Shown in pieces: positions 16,937-25,826 of a stretch of DNA of 64,000 nt (position 1 is its first letter; each line of letters opens with the position of its first letter). The DNA comes from Pseudomonas chlororaphis subsp. piscium (lineage in GTDB: Bacteria > Pseudomonadota > Gammaproteobacteria > Pseudomonadales > Pseudomonadaceae), in contig NZ_CP027707.1 of the NCBI RefSeq assembly GCF_003850345.1, forward strand, positions 5,084,001 to 5,148,000, in the 5' to 3' direction. The translations under genes were made by a program, and so were the position numbers. The notes beneath the pieces were generated by a model. It made no database searches. It saw only the letters and a list, made by a program, of their open reading frames with translations, and was not told the origin of the DNA.

Positions 16937-17542
16937 TCAAAGCAGCGGTTTTAGCGTCGGCCAGACATTTTCCAGCAACTTGCCCTGAGCAGCGACCGCA
17001 GGGTGGATGCCATCAGCCTGCATCAACTCGGGATTACCGCCGACCCCTTCCAGAAAAAACGGCACCAGCGCCACGTTTTTTTCATTCGCGAGCTTGCTGT
17101 ACACCTCGGCGAACGCCTGGGTGTAACGCACGCCGTAATTGGGTGGCAACTGCATGCCAAGCAACAGCACCTTGGCACCGCTGGCCTTGGAGCTGTCGAT
17201 CATCGACGCAAGATTTTGTTGCAATTGCGTGGGCAACTGCCCGCGCAGGCCATCGTTGCCGCCCAACTCGAGAATCACCAGCTCCGGCTTGTGCTCTGCA
17301 AGCAGCGCCGGCAGCCGCGCCTGGCCACCTGCGCTGGTATCTCCACTGATGGAAGCATTGACCACCTTATCGTTGAAACCTTCGCTCTTGAGCCGTTGCT
17401 CGAGCAATGCCACCCACCCCTGCCGGGTATCCAGGCCGAAAGCCGCACTGATACTATCGCCAACGATCAGGACTGTACCCGCCGCTGCGTTCTGGGCCAT
17501 GCACATCAAGGCCAGGCCAGCACTTAAAAACCACACACGCAT
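16937..17542 (-). CDS. tesA: TesA, periplasmic SGNH thioesterase/lysophospholipase
   Basis: 201 residues: signal peptide MRVWFLSAGLALMCMAQ cleaved near NAAAG, then SGNH blocks I (VGDSISAAFG, nucleophile Ser30), II (SGDTSAGG), III (GGNDGLRG) and V (Asp177-Gly-Ile-His180). Homologues hydrolyse acyl-CoA, lysophospholipids and some esters, and P. aeruginosa TesA also acts as an arylesterase. It is divergent from ybbA with start codons 10 bp apart, the same tesA/ybbA/ybbP order as in E. coli. Confidence 0.96.
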   Translation of the reverse strand: MRVWFLSAGLALMCMAQNAAAGTVLIVGDSISAAFGLDTRQGWVALLEQRLKSEGFNDKVVNASISGDTSAGGQARLPALLAEHKPELVILELGGNDGLRGQLPTQLQQNLASMIDSSKASGAKVLLLGMQLPPNYGVRYTQAFAEVYSKLANEKNVALVPFFLEGVGGNPELMQADGIHPAVAAQGKLLENVWPTLKPLL

Positions 17543-17552
17543 CGGATTCTCC

Positions 17553-18236
17553 ATGGGCGCAAGCATTCTCACTGCGCGGAACCTTAGCAAAGTGGTTCCC
17601 AGCGCGGAAGGTGAACTGACCATCCTGCACGAACTCAGCCTGGAACTGAACAAAGGCGACAGCCTGGCCATCGTCGGCAGTTCCGGCTCCGGAAAATCCA
17701 CCCTGCTCGGCCTGCTGGCCGGGCTCGACCTGCCCAGCAGCGGTGAGGTCACCCTGGCCGGTCGCAGCCTCGGTACATTGGATGAAGACCAGCGCGCCCG
17801 AATCCGCGCCGAGCATGTGGGCTTCGTCTTCCAGTCGTTCCAACTGCTCGACAGCCTCAATGCCCTGGAGAACGTCATGCTGCCCATGGAGCTGGACGGC
17901 CGCCGGGATGCCCGCGAACGCGCGACCGAACTGCTCCAGCGCGTCGGACTCGGGCAACGTCTGAGTCACTCGCCTCGCCAGCTCTCCGGTGGCGAACAAC
18001 AGCGGGTGGCCATCGCCCGCGCCTTCGCCGCCGAACCTGATGTGCTGTTCGCCGACGAGCCGACCGGCAACCTCGATAGTCATACCGGCGAGCGCATCAG
18101 CGACCTGCTGTTCGATCTGAACAAGGAAAGCGGCACGACGCTGGTCCTGGTTACTCACGATGAACGTCTGGCCCATCGTTGTCGGCGCCTGATCCGCCTT
18201 GAAGCTGGCCTGCTGGTCACCCCCCTGGAGCCTTGA
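17553..18236 (+). CDS. ybbA: ABC transporter ATPase YbbA
   Basis: 227 residues with Walker [10 protein letters not shown], the ABC signature [14 protein letters not shown], Walker [14 protein letters not shown] and an H-loop VLVTHD. It belongs to the LolD/MacB subclass, which usually works in mechanotransmission or lipoprotein-type systems rather than bulk uptake. It begins at the ATG next to the divergent tesA start and ends in a TGATG overlap with ybbP, so the two subunits are translationally coupled. Confidence 0.95.
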   Translation: MGASILTARNLSKVVPSAEGELTILHELSLELNKGDSLAIVGSSGSGKSTLLGLLAGLDLPSSGEVTLAGRSLGTLDEDQRARIRAEHVGFVFQSFQLLDSLNALENVMLPMELDGRRDARERATELLQRVGLGQRLSHSPRQLSGGEQQRVAIARAFAAEPDVLFADEPTGNLDSHTGERISDLLFDLNKESGTTLVLVTHDERLAHRCRRLIRLEAGLLVTPLEP

Positions 18237-20740
18237 TGGCACGTCTGCCGCTGTTGCGCCTGTTCAGCCTTGCCGTTCGCCAACTTCTGCGCGACGCCCG
18301 CGCCGGAGAGCTGCGGGTATTATTCTTCGCCCTGGTTGTGGCGGTAGCCGCCAGCACCGCCATCGGCTATTTCGGTGCACGCCTCAACGGCGCGATGCTG
18401 CTGCGTGCCACGGAGTTTCTCGGCGCGGACCTGCTGCTTGAAAGCAGTTCTCCGGCAAGGCCCGAACAGATACAAAGCGGCCGGGAACTGGGCCTGCAAC
18501 ATGCGCAGGTGGTGGAGTTCTCCAGCGTGATCGCCACCGACAACGGCATCCAGCTTTCCAGCATCAAGGCTGCGGACGACGCCTACCCGCTGCGCGGCCA
18601 GTTGAAAAGCGCCCCGGCCCCTTACGCAGCGGAAGAAGTCGGCGGCGGTCCACAACCAGGCGAAGCCTGGGTCGAAGCCCGATTGTTGACCGCGCTGGAC
18701 CTGAAAATCGGCGACAGCATCGACGTCGGCATGAAAACCCTGCGCTTGAGCCGGGTACTGACTTACGAACCCGACCGCGCCGGCAACTTCTATAGCCTGA
18801 CGCCCAGGGTACTGATCAACCTGAGCGATCTGAACGCCACCGGCGTGGTGCAACCGGGCAGCCGGGTCAGTTACAAGGAGCTCTGGCGCGGTCCGGGAAG
18901 CGCCCTGGAAACCTATCGCCAACTGATCAAGCCAGGCCTTGCGGCCAACCAGCGCCTGCAGGATGCCCGAGATGGCAACCGCCAGATCGGCGGAGCCCTG
19001 GGCAAGGCCGAACGCTACTTGAACATGGCCAGTCTGGTGGCAGTACTGCTGGCAGGCGTGGCGGTTGCACTGTCCGCTGCGCGTTTCGCCTCCCGCCGCT
19101 TCGACGCCAGCGCCCTGCTGCGCTGCCTGGGGCTGTCCCGCCGGGAAACCATGCTGCTGTTTACCCTGCAACTGGCCCTGCTCGGCATCCTGGCCAGCAT
19201 CGTCGGCGCGCTGCTCGGCTGGCTTGCCCAGCTTGGGCTGCTTTACCTGCTGCATGACCTGCTGCCCACCGATGTGCCTCCCGGCGGATTGCTCCCTGCC
19301 GTCGCCGGTATTGGTACCGGCCTGGTGGCGCTTGGAGGTTTCGCCCTGCCGCCCCTGGCAGCGCTGGGGCGTGTCCCGCCCTTGCGGGTGTTGCGTCGTG
19401 ACCTGCTGCCGATCCCCCCAAGCACCTGGATGGTGTATGGCGCCGCCTTGCTGGCCCTGGGCCTGATCATGTGGCGCCTGAGCCTGGATCTGCTGTTGAC
19501 CTTCGCCTTGCTCGGCGGCGGTGTAATTGCCGCCCTGGTTCTCGGGGGATTACTGCTGCTGGCTCTGCAGAGCCTGCGTCGCTTGCTGGCCAAGGCGTCG
19601 CTGCCATGGCGCCTGGGGTTGGGCCAGTTGCTGCGACATCCCCTGGCCGCTGCCGGGCAATCCCTGGCCTTCGGCTTGATCCTGCTGTCGATGGCCTTGA
19701 TTGCGCTGTTGCGTGGAGAGCTGCTCGACACCTGGCAAAACCAGTTGCCCAAAAACGCGCCGAACTATTTCGCCCTGAATATCCTGCCTGCGGACAAGCA
19801 GGCCTTCACCGACAAGCTGGTGGCGCTTTCCGCCCCTTCTGCGCCCCTGTATCCGGTAGTGCCAGGGCGGCTGATCAGCATCAATGGCGAACCGGTCCGG
19901 GAAATCGTCAGCAAGGACTCCAGTGGCGACCGCGCCGTGCAGCGGGACTTGAGCCTGACCTGGGCCGCGGATCTGCCAGCGGGCAATAAGATCACCAGCG
20001 GCTCGTGGTGGGCGCAACAGCCCGAAGGGGATTTGCCTGGCGTCTCGGTCGAGGTCCAAGTGGCCGAAAGTCTGAAACTCAAACTCGGCGACCAGATGAC
20101 GTTCAGCGTCGGTGGAGTCAATCGCGAGGCCAGGGTGACCAGCCTGCGGGAAATCAACTGGGACAATTTCCAGCCCAACTTCTTCATGATCTTTCAGCCG
20201 GGCACCCTGCGGGATCTGCCTGCCACTTACCTGACCAGTTTCTATCTGGCTGCGGGTCACGACCAGCAGGTGGTCGAGTTGTCCAGGGCCTTCCCGGCAG
20301 TGACCATCCTGCAAGTGGAGGCCTTGCTCGAACAACTGCGCAGCATCCTGGCCCAGGTCACCCTGGCCGTGGAATACGTGCTGCTGTTTGTACTCGCCGC
20401 CGGTATGGCCGTGCTGTTTTCCGGACTGCAGGCCACCCTGGACGAACGTATTCGTCAGGGCGCCCTGCTACGAGCGCTGGGGGCGGAACGACAATTACTG
20501 GTCAAGGCCCGGCGTATCGAGTTCGGGCTGCTGGGGGCCGTCAGCGGGTTACTGGCCGCATTGGGATCGGAACTGGTGAGCCTGGTGCTGTATCGGTTTG
20601 CCTTCGACCTGCCCTGGCATCCACATCCCTGGCTGCTGCTCCTGCCCGTTATCGGCGCCCTGCTGATCGGCGGTGCCGGTGTCTATGGAACGCGCCGGGC
20701 ATTGAATGCCAGCCCGCTGACAGTACTGCGCGAGGGGTAA
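18236..20740 (+). CDS. ybbP: ABC transporter permease YbbP
   Basis: 834 residues with the duplicated FtsX-domain architecture of YbbP: a first membrane helix near residue 20-45 (ELRVLFFALVVAVAASTAIG), a periplasmic MacB-like region, a membrane block about 265-485, a second periplasmic region, and three C-terminal helices ending GTRRALNASPLTVLREG. With YbbA it forms a type VII ABC complex. Its proximity to tesA in distant species suggests handling of acyl chains or lipoproteins in the envelope. Start overlap with ybbA was used to fix the N-terminus. Confidence 0.94.
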   Translation: MARLPLLRLFSLAVRQLLRDARAGELRVLFFALVVAVAASTAIGYFGARLNGAMLLRATEFLGADLLLESSSPARPEQIQSGRELGLQHAQVVEFSSVIATDNGIQLSSIKAADDAYPLRGQLKSAPAPYAAEEVGGGPQPGEAWVEARLLTALDLKIGDSIDVGMKTLRLSRVLTYEPDRAGNFYSLTPRVLINLSDLNATGVVQPGSRVSYKELWRGPGSALETYRQLIKPGLAANQRLQDARDGNRQIGGALGKAERYLNMASLVAVLLAGVAVALSAARFASRRFDASALLRCLGLSRRETMLLFTLQLALLGILASIVGALLGWLAQLGLLYLLHDLLPTDVPPGGLLPAVAGIGTGLVALGGFALPPLAALGRVPPLRVLRRDLLPIPPSTWMVYGAALLALGLIMWRLSLDLLLTFALLGGGVIAALVLGGLLLLALQSLRRLLAKASLPWRLGLGQLLRHPLAAAGQSLAFGLILLSMALIALLRGELLDTWQNQLPKNAPNYFALNILPADKQAFTDKLVALSAPSAPLYPVVPGRLISINGEPVREIVSKDSSGDRAVQRDLSLTWAADLPAGNKITSGSWWAQQPEGDLPGVSVEVQVAESLKLKLGDQMTFSVGGVNREARVTSLREINWDNFQPNFFMIFQPGTLRDLPATYLTSFYLAAGHDQQVVELSRAFPAVTILQVEALLEQLRSILAQVTLAVEYVLLFVLAAGMAVLFSGLQATLDERIRQGALLRALGAERQLLVKARRIEFGLLGAVSGLLAALGSELVSLVLYRFAFDLPWHPHPWLLLLPVIGALLIGGAGVYGTRRALNASPLTVLREG

Positions 20741-20756
20741 GCCCCTCGCAGGCAGT

Positions 20757-21230
20757 TCATTTCACGTATTCGATCTGATTGATCCACCAGCACATTTCTC
20801 CACCGGGCGTCTGCACTATCGCCTCGTCGCCGACTTCTTTCTTCAAGAGCGCCCGGGCCATGGGCGAATCGATGGAGATGTAATCCTTCTGCCCGTATAT
20901 CTCGTCATACCCGACGATACGGAAGCGCTTGGTTTCGCCCTCTTCATTCTCGATCTCGACCCAGGCACCGAAAAACACCCGGCCCTCCTGTTCCGGCGAA
21001 TAAGACACGACCTTCATGTCTTCGAGGCGCTTGCGCAAGTAGCGCACCCGACGGTCAATTTCCCTCAGGAGCTTCTTGTTGTATTGATAATCCGCATTTT
21101 CACTCCTGTCCCCCAGGGAAGCCGCCCAAGTGACTTTCTGCGTCACATCCGGACGCTTCTCCCGCCACAGGTAATCCAGCTCATTTTTCAGAGCCTCGAA
21201 ACCTTCCTGCGTAATGAGCTTGGTACTCAA
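20757..21230 (-). CDS. greB: Transcript cleavage factor GreB
   Basis: 157 residues very close to E. coli GreB: LITQEGFEALKNELDYLWRE, VTWAASLGDRSENADYQYNK (the acidic tip), YSPEQEGRVFFGAWVEIENE, ISIDSPMARALLKKEVGDEA, INQIEYVK. It rescues backtracked RNA polymerase by stimulating RNA cleavage. I favour a TTG start at 21230 (MSTKLITQEG), eight bases after GGGGG, because it matches the family N-terminus; ATG 21245 would add five residues. It is convergent with ybbP. Confidence 0.95.
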   Translation of the reverse strand: MSTKLITQEGFEALKNELDYLWREKRPDVTQKVTWAASLGDRSENADYQYNKKLLREIDRRVRYLRKRLEDMKVVSYSPEQEGRVFFGAWVEIENEEGETKRFRIVGYDEIYGQKDYISIDSPMARALLKKEVGDEAIVQTPGGEMCWWINQIEYVK

Positions 21231-21245
21231 TTGGTTAACCCCCAT

Positions 21246-21610
21246 GCATCGCCTTATGAGCAGTTCAGCATTATGGTTGAACCGAGACCTTGAGAACCAA
21301 TGCCAGGCGAGATAAATCCACCTGCAGCACGCCTCTACACAAGGACGCCCCATCCAGAATGAGCAGCCCCATAACACCACCGCTGGGGCGTTGTACGAAA
21401 AAGCGGTCGCGTTTGGCCAGTTGGGGGGCATCAACCCCATGCGCGAATCCACATCAGAATGCACATAATCTGAAACCGGATACGCCTCATCAGTTCTCTC
21501 CAGTTTGCCCCGTCTGACTGCACTCGCCGCCTTTTCATACAGGTCAAATACTGCTTTATTAAAATACCCAACACACTAAAAGAGAGAACTGTAATTCCAA
21601 AAGAGGCGCT
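21246..21610. other. Non-coding gap upstream of greB
   Basis: About 365 bp between greB and the end of the coiled-coil gene. Short open frames here lack ribosome sites and recognisable sequence. The right half turns AT-rich, marking the edge of the lower-GC accessory stretch. No terminator-quality hairpin is visible for the coiled-coil gene. Confidence 0.4.
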
Positions 21611-23350
21611 TTACTCATCATCGTTGAGCAATGTACTGGATATGCTATGCAGGCTATTATTGAAGGTCACCGTCTCATTGAAGCCTTTTACAATATTACT
21701 GAGCTTCTTACGGGTGCTGGACAACTGCGTTAATCTTTCCACTAGCTCCGCATTTTTTTGCTGGATCCCCACGTCCCTCTTTTCCAGTTCGGCTGCGCGG
21801 ATACTTTGCTTAGCGGAAATTTCATCAAGACGTTGCTGCTCGAGCTGCATTAGTTCAGAGCGCCGGGCAACGCTTCGCTCTCTGGACTCGACACTTTCAG
21901 CCAGCTGCTGAAGCGCAGCACTGCGCTCTGCAATCACTCGGGAATTATGCTCAGCGGACTTATCGATCGCGATCTTCTCTTGCTGAAGCTGACTTTGTAG
22001 CTGGCGCAGGCGCTCATCTTTTTCATGAAGTTTACGCTCTCGCTCTTGCAACTGCTCCTTCAAAAGTTCCAAAGCTTCCTGTTGTTTCACCGCCACCATT
22101 TTTTGCTGTGTCAACTCCTGCGCCATAAGTGCAAGATTCGACAAAGTGCTCTCTACATCAAGAAGTAGATGATCGGCATCCGCTCCCGGAAGTTCAGCTT
22201 CAGCCTCAGGAAGCGTCGCCATCAGAAACTGCGTTTCATCCAGTGAGTTCTCTAATGGAATTGGGTAATCAGCCAACTCATCCTGTGTTACATCCCCAGC
22301 GAGTTGCGCAGATTGATCGATATCTGTGGTGGACTGAACCTGCCTATCCATCAAAGTTGGAACACTGTCAGCTATCGACAGGTCGTACTCATCACTCTGG
22401 ATTAATTTCACCTCTTCCTCCGAAGCCAAATCGCGAACCACCTCCGCCAAGCCAGCCAATGTGTTCTGTATACCTTGGGACAGGCGTCCAATGTCGACCT
22501 CCGAGTTGGCAGACTGGTCAGCGGCAACCTCAGGCGTCAAATGGCCAGACAAAGGAACATCACACTCAGATGAGTCGACATATTTTTCGGCATTCGCAGT
22601 CGGCATTTCAGTCATATCGTGTTGAAAACTCTCGGTAAATAATGAAGCATCAGTAAGAACCTCCTCTACATCAGCCTCAGCTTCACCTGGCTTTTGAGAT
22701 AGTTCCTCTGGATTTCCAATCGGAGCGAACCCGGATGGAACATCATCGAATACATCGCCTTCAAGATCCTCAACGGTTCCTGGCGAGCGATGCTCATTCG
22801 AATCAGAAACCTCATCGATACACTCCGCGACAGCCTGTGCAGCAGGAGTATTTTGAGAAGTCATCGAAATAGAGACATCAAGCGCAGGAACGCCGAATTC
22901 AGCGCTGTCAATTGCAGGCAGGCAAGCAACCGAGGCTTCTGACGAGATAAGCTTCATCACCAAATTTTTCTTGATGGTGAGTGAGCGATGATCCGATAGG
23001 TTCCCTGTCGGTATCACACAATCCTTAAGGTCTATCAGATGGTAAGGAATATCAGTACCACCAGCGCCTTGCTGTCGCCCCTCAGGCAGGCTCGCATGAG
23101 TGACTATTTCCTTGAAGACTTGAATAACCTGACGCCAATCTTCTTCGGCCTCAATCGAACTCAGTGAATAACTTTGCCCCGCCTTGTTTAGCATCGCCAT
23201 ATAAACTCGCGACTCTCCAACTTCAGCGCCCTCATTCATGCTGTAAGCAAGAAAATTATGGCTCAGCATAGGAATTGCAAAGCTACAGAGCACCGCACCG
23301 TTCAGCACTTCCTGCTCTGCATTTTTGATGGAAATAGTTCGTAGCAGCAT
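21611..23350 (-). CDS. Unknown acidic coiled-coil protein
   Basis: 579 residues, not recognised. There are three regions. Residues 1 to about 140 look globular (MLLRTISIKNAEQEVLNGAV, HNFLAYSMNEGAEVGESRVY). About 150-385 is a low-complexity acidic linker full of D, E, S and P. About 395-550 is a long coiled coil (LKEQLQERERKLHEKDERLR and following heptads). The C-terminus is short and serine-rich and ends NDDE. No signal peptide or membrane helix is seen, so it is probably cytoplasmic. I chose ATG 23350, preceded by GGAG at somewhat long spacing; a TTG at 23380 is possible. GC content is visibly below that of flanking housekeeping genes. A scaffold or polar-organiser role is conceivable but unproven. 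Confidence 0.75.
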   Translation of the reverse strand: MLLRTISIKNAEQEVLNGAVLCSFAIPMLSHNFLAYSMNEGAEVGESRVYMAMLNKAGQSYSLSSIEAEEDWRQVIQVFKEIVTHASLPEGRQQGAGGTDIPYHLIDLKDCVIPTGNLSDHRSLTIKKNLVMKLISSEASVACLPAIDSAEFGVPALDVSISMTSQNTPAAQAVAECIDEVSDSNEHRSPGTVEDLEGDVFDDVPSGFAPIGNPEELSQKPGEAEADVEEVLTDASLFTESFQHDMTEMPTANAEKYVDSSECDVPLSGHLTPEVAADQSANSEVDIGRLSQGIQNTLAGLAEVVRDLASEEEVKLIQSDEYDLSIADSVPTLMDRQVQSTTDIDQSAQLAGDVTQDELADYPIPLENSLDETQFLMATLPEAEAELPGADADHLLLDVESTLSNLALMAQELTQQKMVAVKQQEALELLKEQLQERERKLHEKDERLRQLQSQLQQEKIAIDKSAEHNSRVIAERSAALQQLAESVESRERSVARRSELMQLEQQRLDEISAKQSIRAAELEKRDVGIQQKNAELVERLTQLSSTRKKLSNIVKGFNETVTFNNSLHSISSTLLNDDE

Positions 23351-23566
23351 CGCTGATTCAGGCTCCGTTATATATCGCAAGGAGCAAAAAATACACCTTA
23401 CAACACCTACCCGAAAACTAGATAATTCCGATCCTCAAGTAGATTTATCCGAAACCGTCGACAAGCGGCCGAATCACGCAGCGACGAGATCCGCATTGAA
23501 TCGTCTTAAAAACATACAGAACACTGACAACCGAAATTATTGCGTCAATATTTTCCAGCTCAGATT

Positions 23567-23857
23567 TTACTTAAGCGGGATATTCAACCCCTTCTGCGGG
23601 CTGAGCTTGAACAGCCACCACTCATAATTCGACCAGAGCATGGTTATTCCTGCTGCCATTAGTATCAGGACTGCTCCGCCTACCCCTGTCAATATCAGTT
23701 GCTGCTGCCAAGCTAAAAAACACAGCGCGATGCCAGCTGCCCCCATCAACATAGCCAGAGAAGGGGCAAACCAATAGATGAAACGATCAAGACGCAAGAG
23801 CAGATTGAATAGCCAGGAGCCTTTAAGCTGGGCTGGTTTAAAGATAATAACGTGCAT
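23567..23857 (-). CDS. Small two-helix membrane protein, unknown
   Basis: 96 residues. A basic amphipathic start (MHVIIFKPAQLKGSWLFNLL) is followed by two hydrophobic segments, about residues 30-48 and 53-72 (LILTGVGGAVLILMAAGITM), then WSNYEWWLFKLSPQKGLNIP. No family was recognised; the aromatic W-S-N-Y-E-W-W patch would lie at the membrane surface. No clear ribosome site precedes the ATG, which lowers confidence. It is on the same strand as the coiled-coil gene 216 bp downstream and divergent from the response regulator. Confidence 0.5.
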   Translation of the reverse strand: MHVIIFKPAQLKGSWLFNLLLRLDRFIYWFAPSLAMLMGAAGIALCFLAWQQQLILTGVGGAVLILMAAGITMLWSNYEWWLFKLSPQKGLNIPLK

Positions 23858-24004
23858 GGAGAGTTAGTCTTTTCCAGATTAAAACTGTGCTCAACCATAA
23901 CTTAGCCACTCAATGGCAACTATCAGATTCGTCTGATTTAGTTTTCAGAGTGCTCGGATAATATGTAGAAAACACACCCAACCCTAAACATCGAGATGCC
24001 TTGC

Positions 24005-24634
24005 ATGGGAAGTATCATCATCGTCGACGACCATCCGTTGATTCGACTCGCCATAAGAACCGTTCTGGAACCTCACGAACACAACATCGTCGCGGAGGCG
24101 GACAACGGGGCCGACGCCGTCCAGCTGGTACGCAAGCATCTTCCAGACCTGCTCATCCTGGATTTGAACATACCCAACCTCGATGGGTTTTCCGTTATCT
24201 CCCATATAAAGTCCTCTGGGCTGCCAATAAAGACACTGGTGCTGACGTCCAGCAACTCCAAGAACTTCGCTCTGCGCTGTTTACAGGCCGGTGCAGCCGG
24301 CTTCCTGTGCAAGAACGATAATCTGAACGAACTGGCTAACGCGGTAAAAGCCATACTGTCGGGGTATAGCTACTTCCCCGAAGATACAATCAGCACCCTG
24401 CAACAGAATACAAACGCCGCCTGCCAGGAAAGCGTCTTGATTGCCCAACTGACCGACCGGGAAATCACCGTCCTGAAACTGCTGGCAAGCGGTCTGAATA
24501 ATCAGAAAATCGCAGATGCGCTGCTAATCAGCCACAAGACGGTGAGCACCTATAAGGTCAGGCTGCTAAAACGGTTCAACGTTTCCAATCTGGTAGCACT
24601 GGCGGAACTGGCCAAACGCAACTCCGTGGTTTAA
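24005..24634 (+). CDS. Orphan NarL/BvgA-type response regulator
   Basis: 209 residues. The receiver domain begins MGSIIIVDDHPLIRLAIRTV; Asp8-Asp9 and the phosphoacceptor Asp53 (LLILDLNIPNLDGF), Thr/Ser in LVLTSSNSK and Lys in GFLCKNDN complete the acidic pocket. The LuxR-type helix-turn-helix is LTDREITVLKLLASGLNNQK, then KTVSTYKVRLLKRFNV. This is the BvgA/EvgA-like subgroup. No histidine kinase gene lies nearby, so the partner is elsewhere. ATG 23996 would add MPC. It is a transcription factor possibly acting on the divergent small membrane protein and coiled-coil genes. Confidence 0.9.
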   Translation: MGSIIIVDDHPLIRLAIRTVLEPHEHNIVAEADNGADAVQLVRKHLPDLLILDLNIPNLDGFSVISHIKSSGLPIKTLVLTSSNSKNFALRCLQAGAAGFLCKNDNLNELANAVKAILSGYSYFPEDTISTLQQNTNAACQESVLIAQLTDREITVLKLLASGLNNQKIADALLISHKTVSTYKVRLLKRFNVSNLVALAELAKRNSVV

Positions 24635-24722
24635 AGCCCTGATATCGATGGAGCCTTCAGCCGGGATTCAGAAGCATCGGGAAAACAGCCACCTCGACAG
24701 CCGGGTTGAGCACTTGTGGTAC

Positions 24723-25181
24723 TTACCTACGGGTGATCAGCCCCTGTCGAGCCACACGGGTCAGATGTCGGATGACTTCGGCGGCATTTTCCGAGCTGGG
24801 CGCCTGTATCACCGCAAGGTCAAAACTGTCGTTGGCAAAACGTGCCAGGGACTCGCCGTCTTCAATGAACTGGATCAGAAAGGCCGAAGGGCCTGTGCTG
24901 CGACGTGGCCAGCCATCGAGATAACGCAGCAATGTCGGCTGGTGTGTACCGCCAAGAAGAATTTTTGGATTGCGCTGAACAAGGTTCGCCGTGATTGGCG
25001 CAAGACGTACAGGAGGGTGAAGTGCATTCATCGTGTCGTGTCTCTGCCTCAATTTTCTGCCGGGCAGGTGAGAGGCAACACCGAACCAGCGCTTTAGCGG
25101 TATTTCGAAGCCTGTAGAGCTTCTGTCGGTGATATTCCGAATCACCTGGCGCCCCGCAAGTAGCTGTTTAAATCGGCGCAT
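24723..25181 (-). CDS. Conserved hypothetical, possible Rossmann-like (DUF6231-type) protein
   Basis: 152 residues from an ATG preceded by AGGA. The C-terminal half (PKILLGGTHQPTLLRYLDGW ... ESLARFANDSFDLAVIQAPS, AAEVIRHLTRVARQGLI) has the alternating pattern of a small methyltransferase-like Rossmann fold: a first strand with a glycine turn, then D-L-A-V-I for strand 4. This reminds me of DUF6231 proteins of pseudomonads, but no SAM motif is convincing. The N-terminal 50 residues are basic. It lies between the orphan response regulator (convergent) and a DoxX gene. Confidence 0.6.
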   Translation of the reverse strand: MRRFKQLLAGRQVIRNITDRSSTGFEIPLKRWFGVASHLPGRKLRQRHDTMNALHPPVRLAPITANLVQRNPKILLGGTHQPTLLRYLDGWPRRSTGPSAFLIQFIEDGESLARFANDSFDLAVIQAPSSENAAEVIRHLTRVARQGLITRR

Positions 25182-25246
25182 GGGCAACAATCCTAGAGAA
25201 GCTGACCGGGTAGTGTCAAGAATCCCCAATAACGAAATCTGCAACG

Positions 25247-25273
25247 AAAAAGGCCCGCTACAAGCGGGCCTTT
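25247..25273 (-). terminator. Terminator of the DoxX gene
   Basis: On the minus strand AAAGGCCCGC / GCGGGCCTTT with a TTGTA loop is followed by TTTTC. It sits 16 bp beyond the DoxX stop codon. Confidence 0.9.
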
Positions 25274-25289
25274 GAGTATTTGCCGGAAG

Positions 25290-25724
25290 TTACTTGGCAA
25301 TCGCCGCATCGAGTGACAATTTGCCCGCACCTTCGATCAGAACCGCAATGGTGCCGCCGAGCAAAGCCAAGGCGAACTCATAACCATTGTTCGCCATGAA
25401 CAGGCCATTGCCGATGTGTACGGAGAAAATCGCCACCAGCAAGGTGAAGCTCAACCCCAGCGCGGCAGGACGTGCCAACAGACCGATAATCAGCGCCAGA
25501 CCGCCAAAGAACTCAGTACCGCCCGCCAGCAACGCCATCAAGTGTCCTGGTGCCAGGCCGATGCTCTCCATCCACTGTGCCGTCCCTGCCAATCCGTAAC
25601 CGCCAAACAGACCAAAAAGCTTTTGCGCGCCGTGTGCGGCGAAAATGATGCCGACAAAAACACGCAGGACGGTCAGGCCATAGCCTGCACGAGTGCTCAG
25701 TACGGTTTTGATCAGTGTGCTCAT
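25290..25724 (-). CDS. DoxX-family membrane protein
   Basis: 144 residues with four predicted membrane helices and the DoxX signature VLRVFVGIIFAAHGAQKLFG near the N-terminus, GGTEFFGGLALIIGLLARPA in the middle and HIGNGLFMANNGYEFALALL before the last helix. Members include the DoxD/TQO small subunit and MhqP/YfiD-like oxidoreductase accessory proteins; the substrate is unknown. It is monocistronic with its own terminator. Confidence 0.92.
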   Translation of the reverse strand: MSTLIKTVLSTRAGYGLTVLRVFVGIIFAAHGAQKLFGLFGGYGLAGTAQWMESIGLAPGHLMALLAGGTEFFGGLALIIGLLARPAALGLSFTLLVAIFSVHIGNGLFMANNGYEFALALLGGTIAVLIEGAGKLSLDAAIAK

Positions 25725-25826
25725 GCTGTGTAGTCCTTTGTGGTGTTGGGTATTGGGTCGCTATATTAATCATAAAAATTCATGTTAAAAGTGCAAAAAC
25801 AGCAAGATAACAATCTATTTTTTCGA

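Noticed and set aside
21290..21517. 75-codon plus-strand frame upstream of greB
   Set aside because: No ribosome site and no recognisable sequence; GTG or ATG use looks random.
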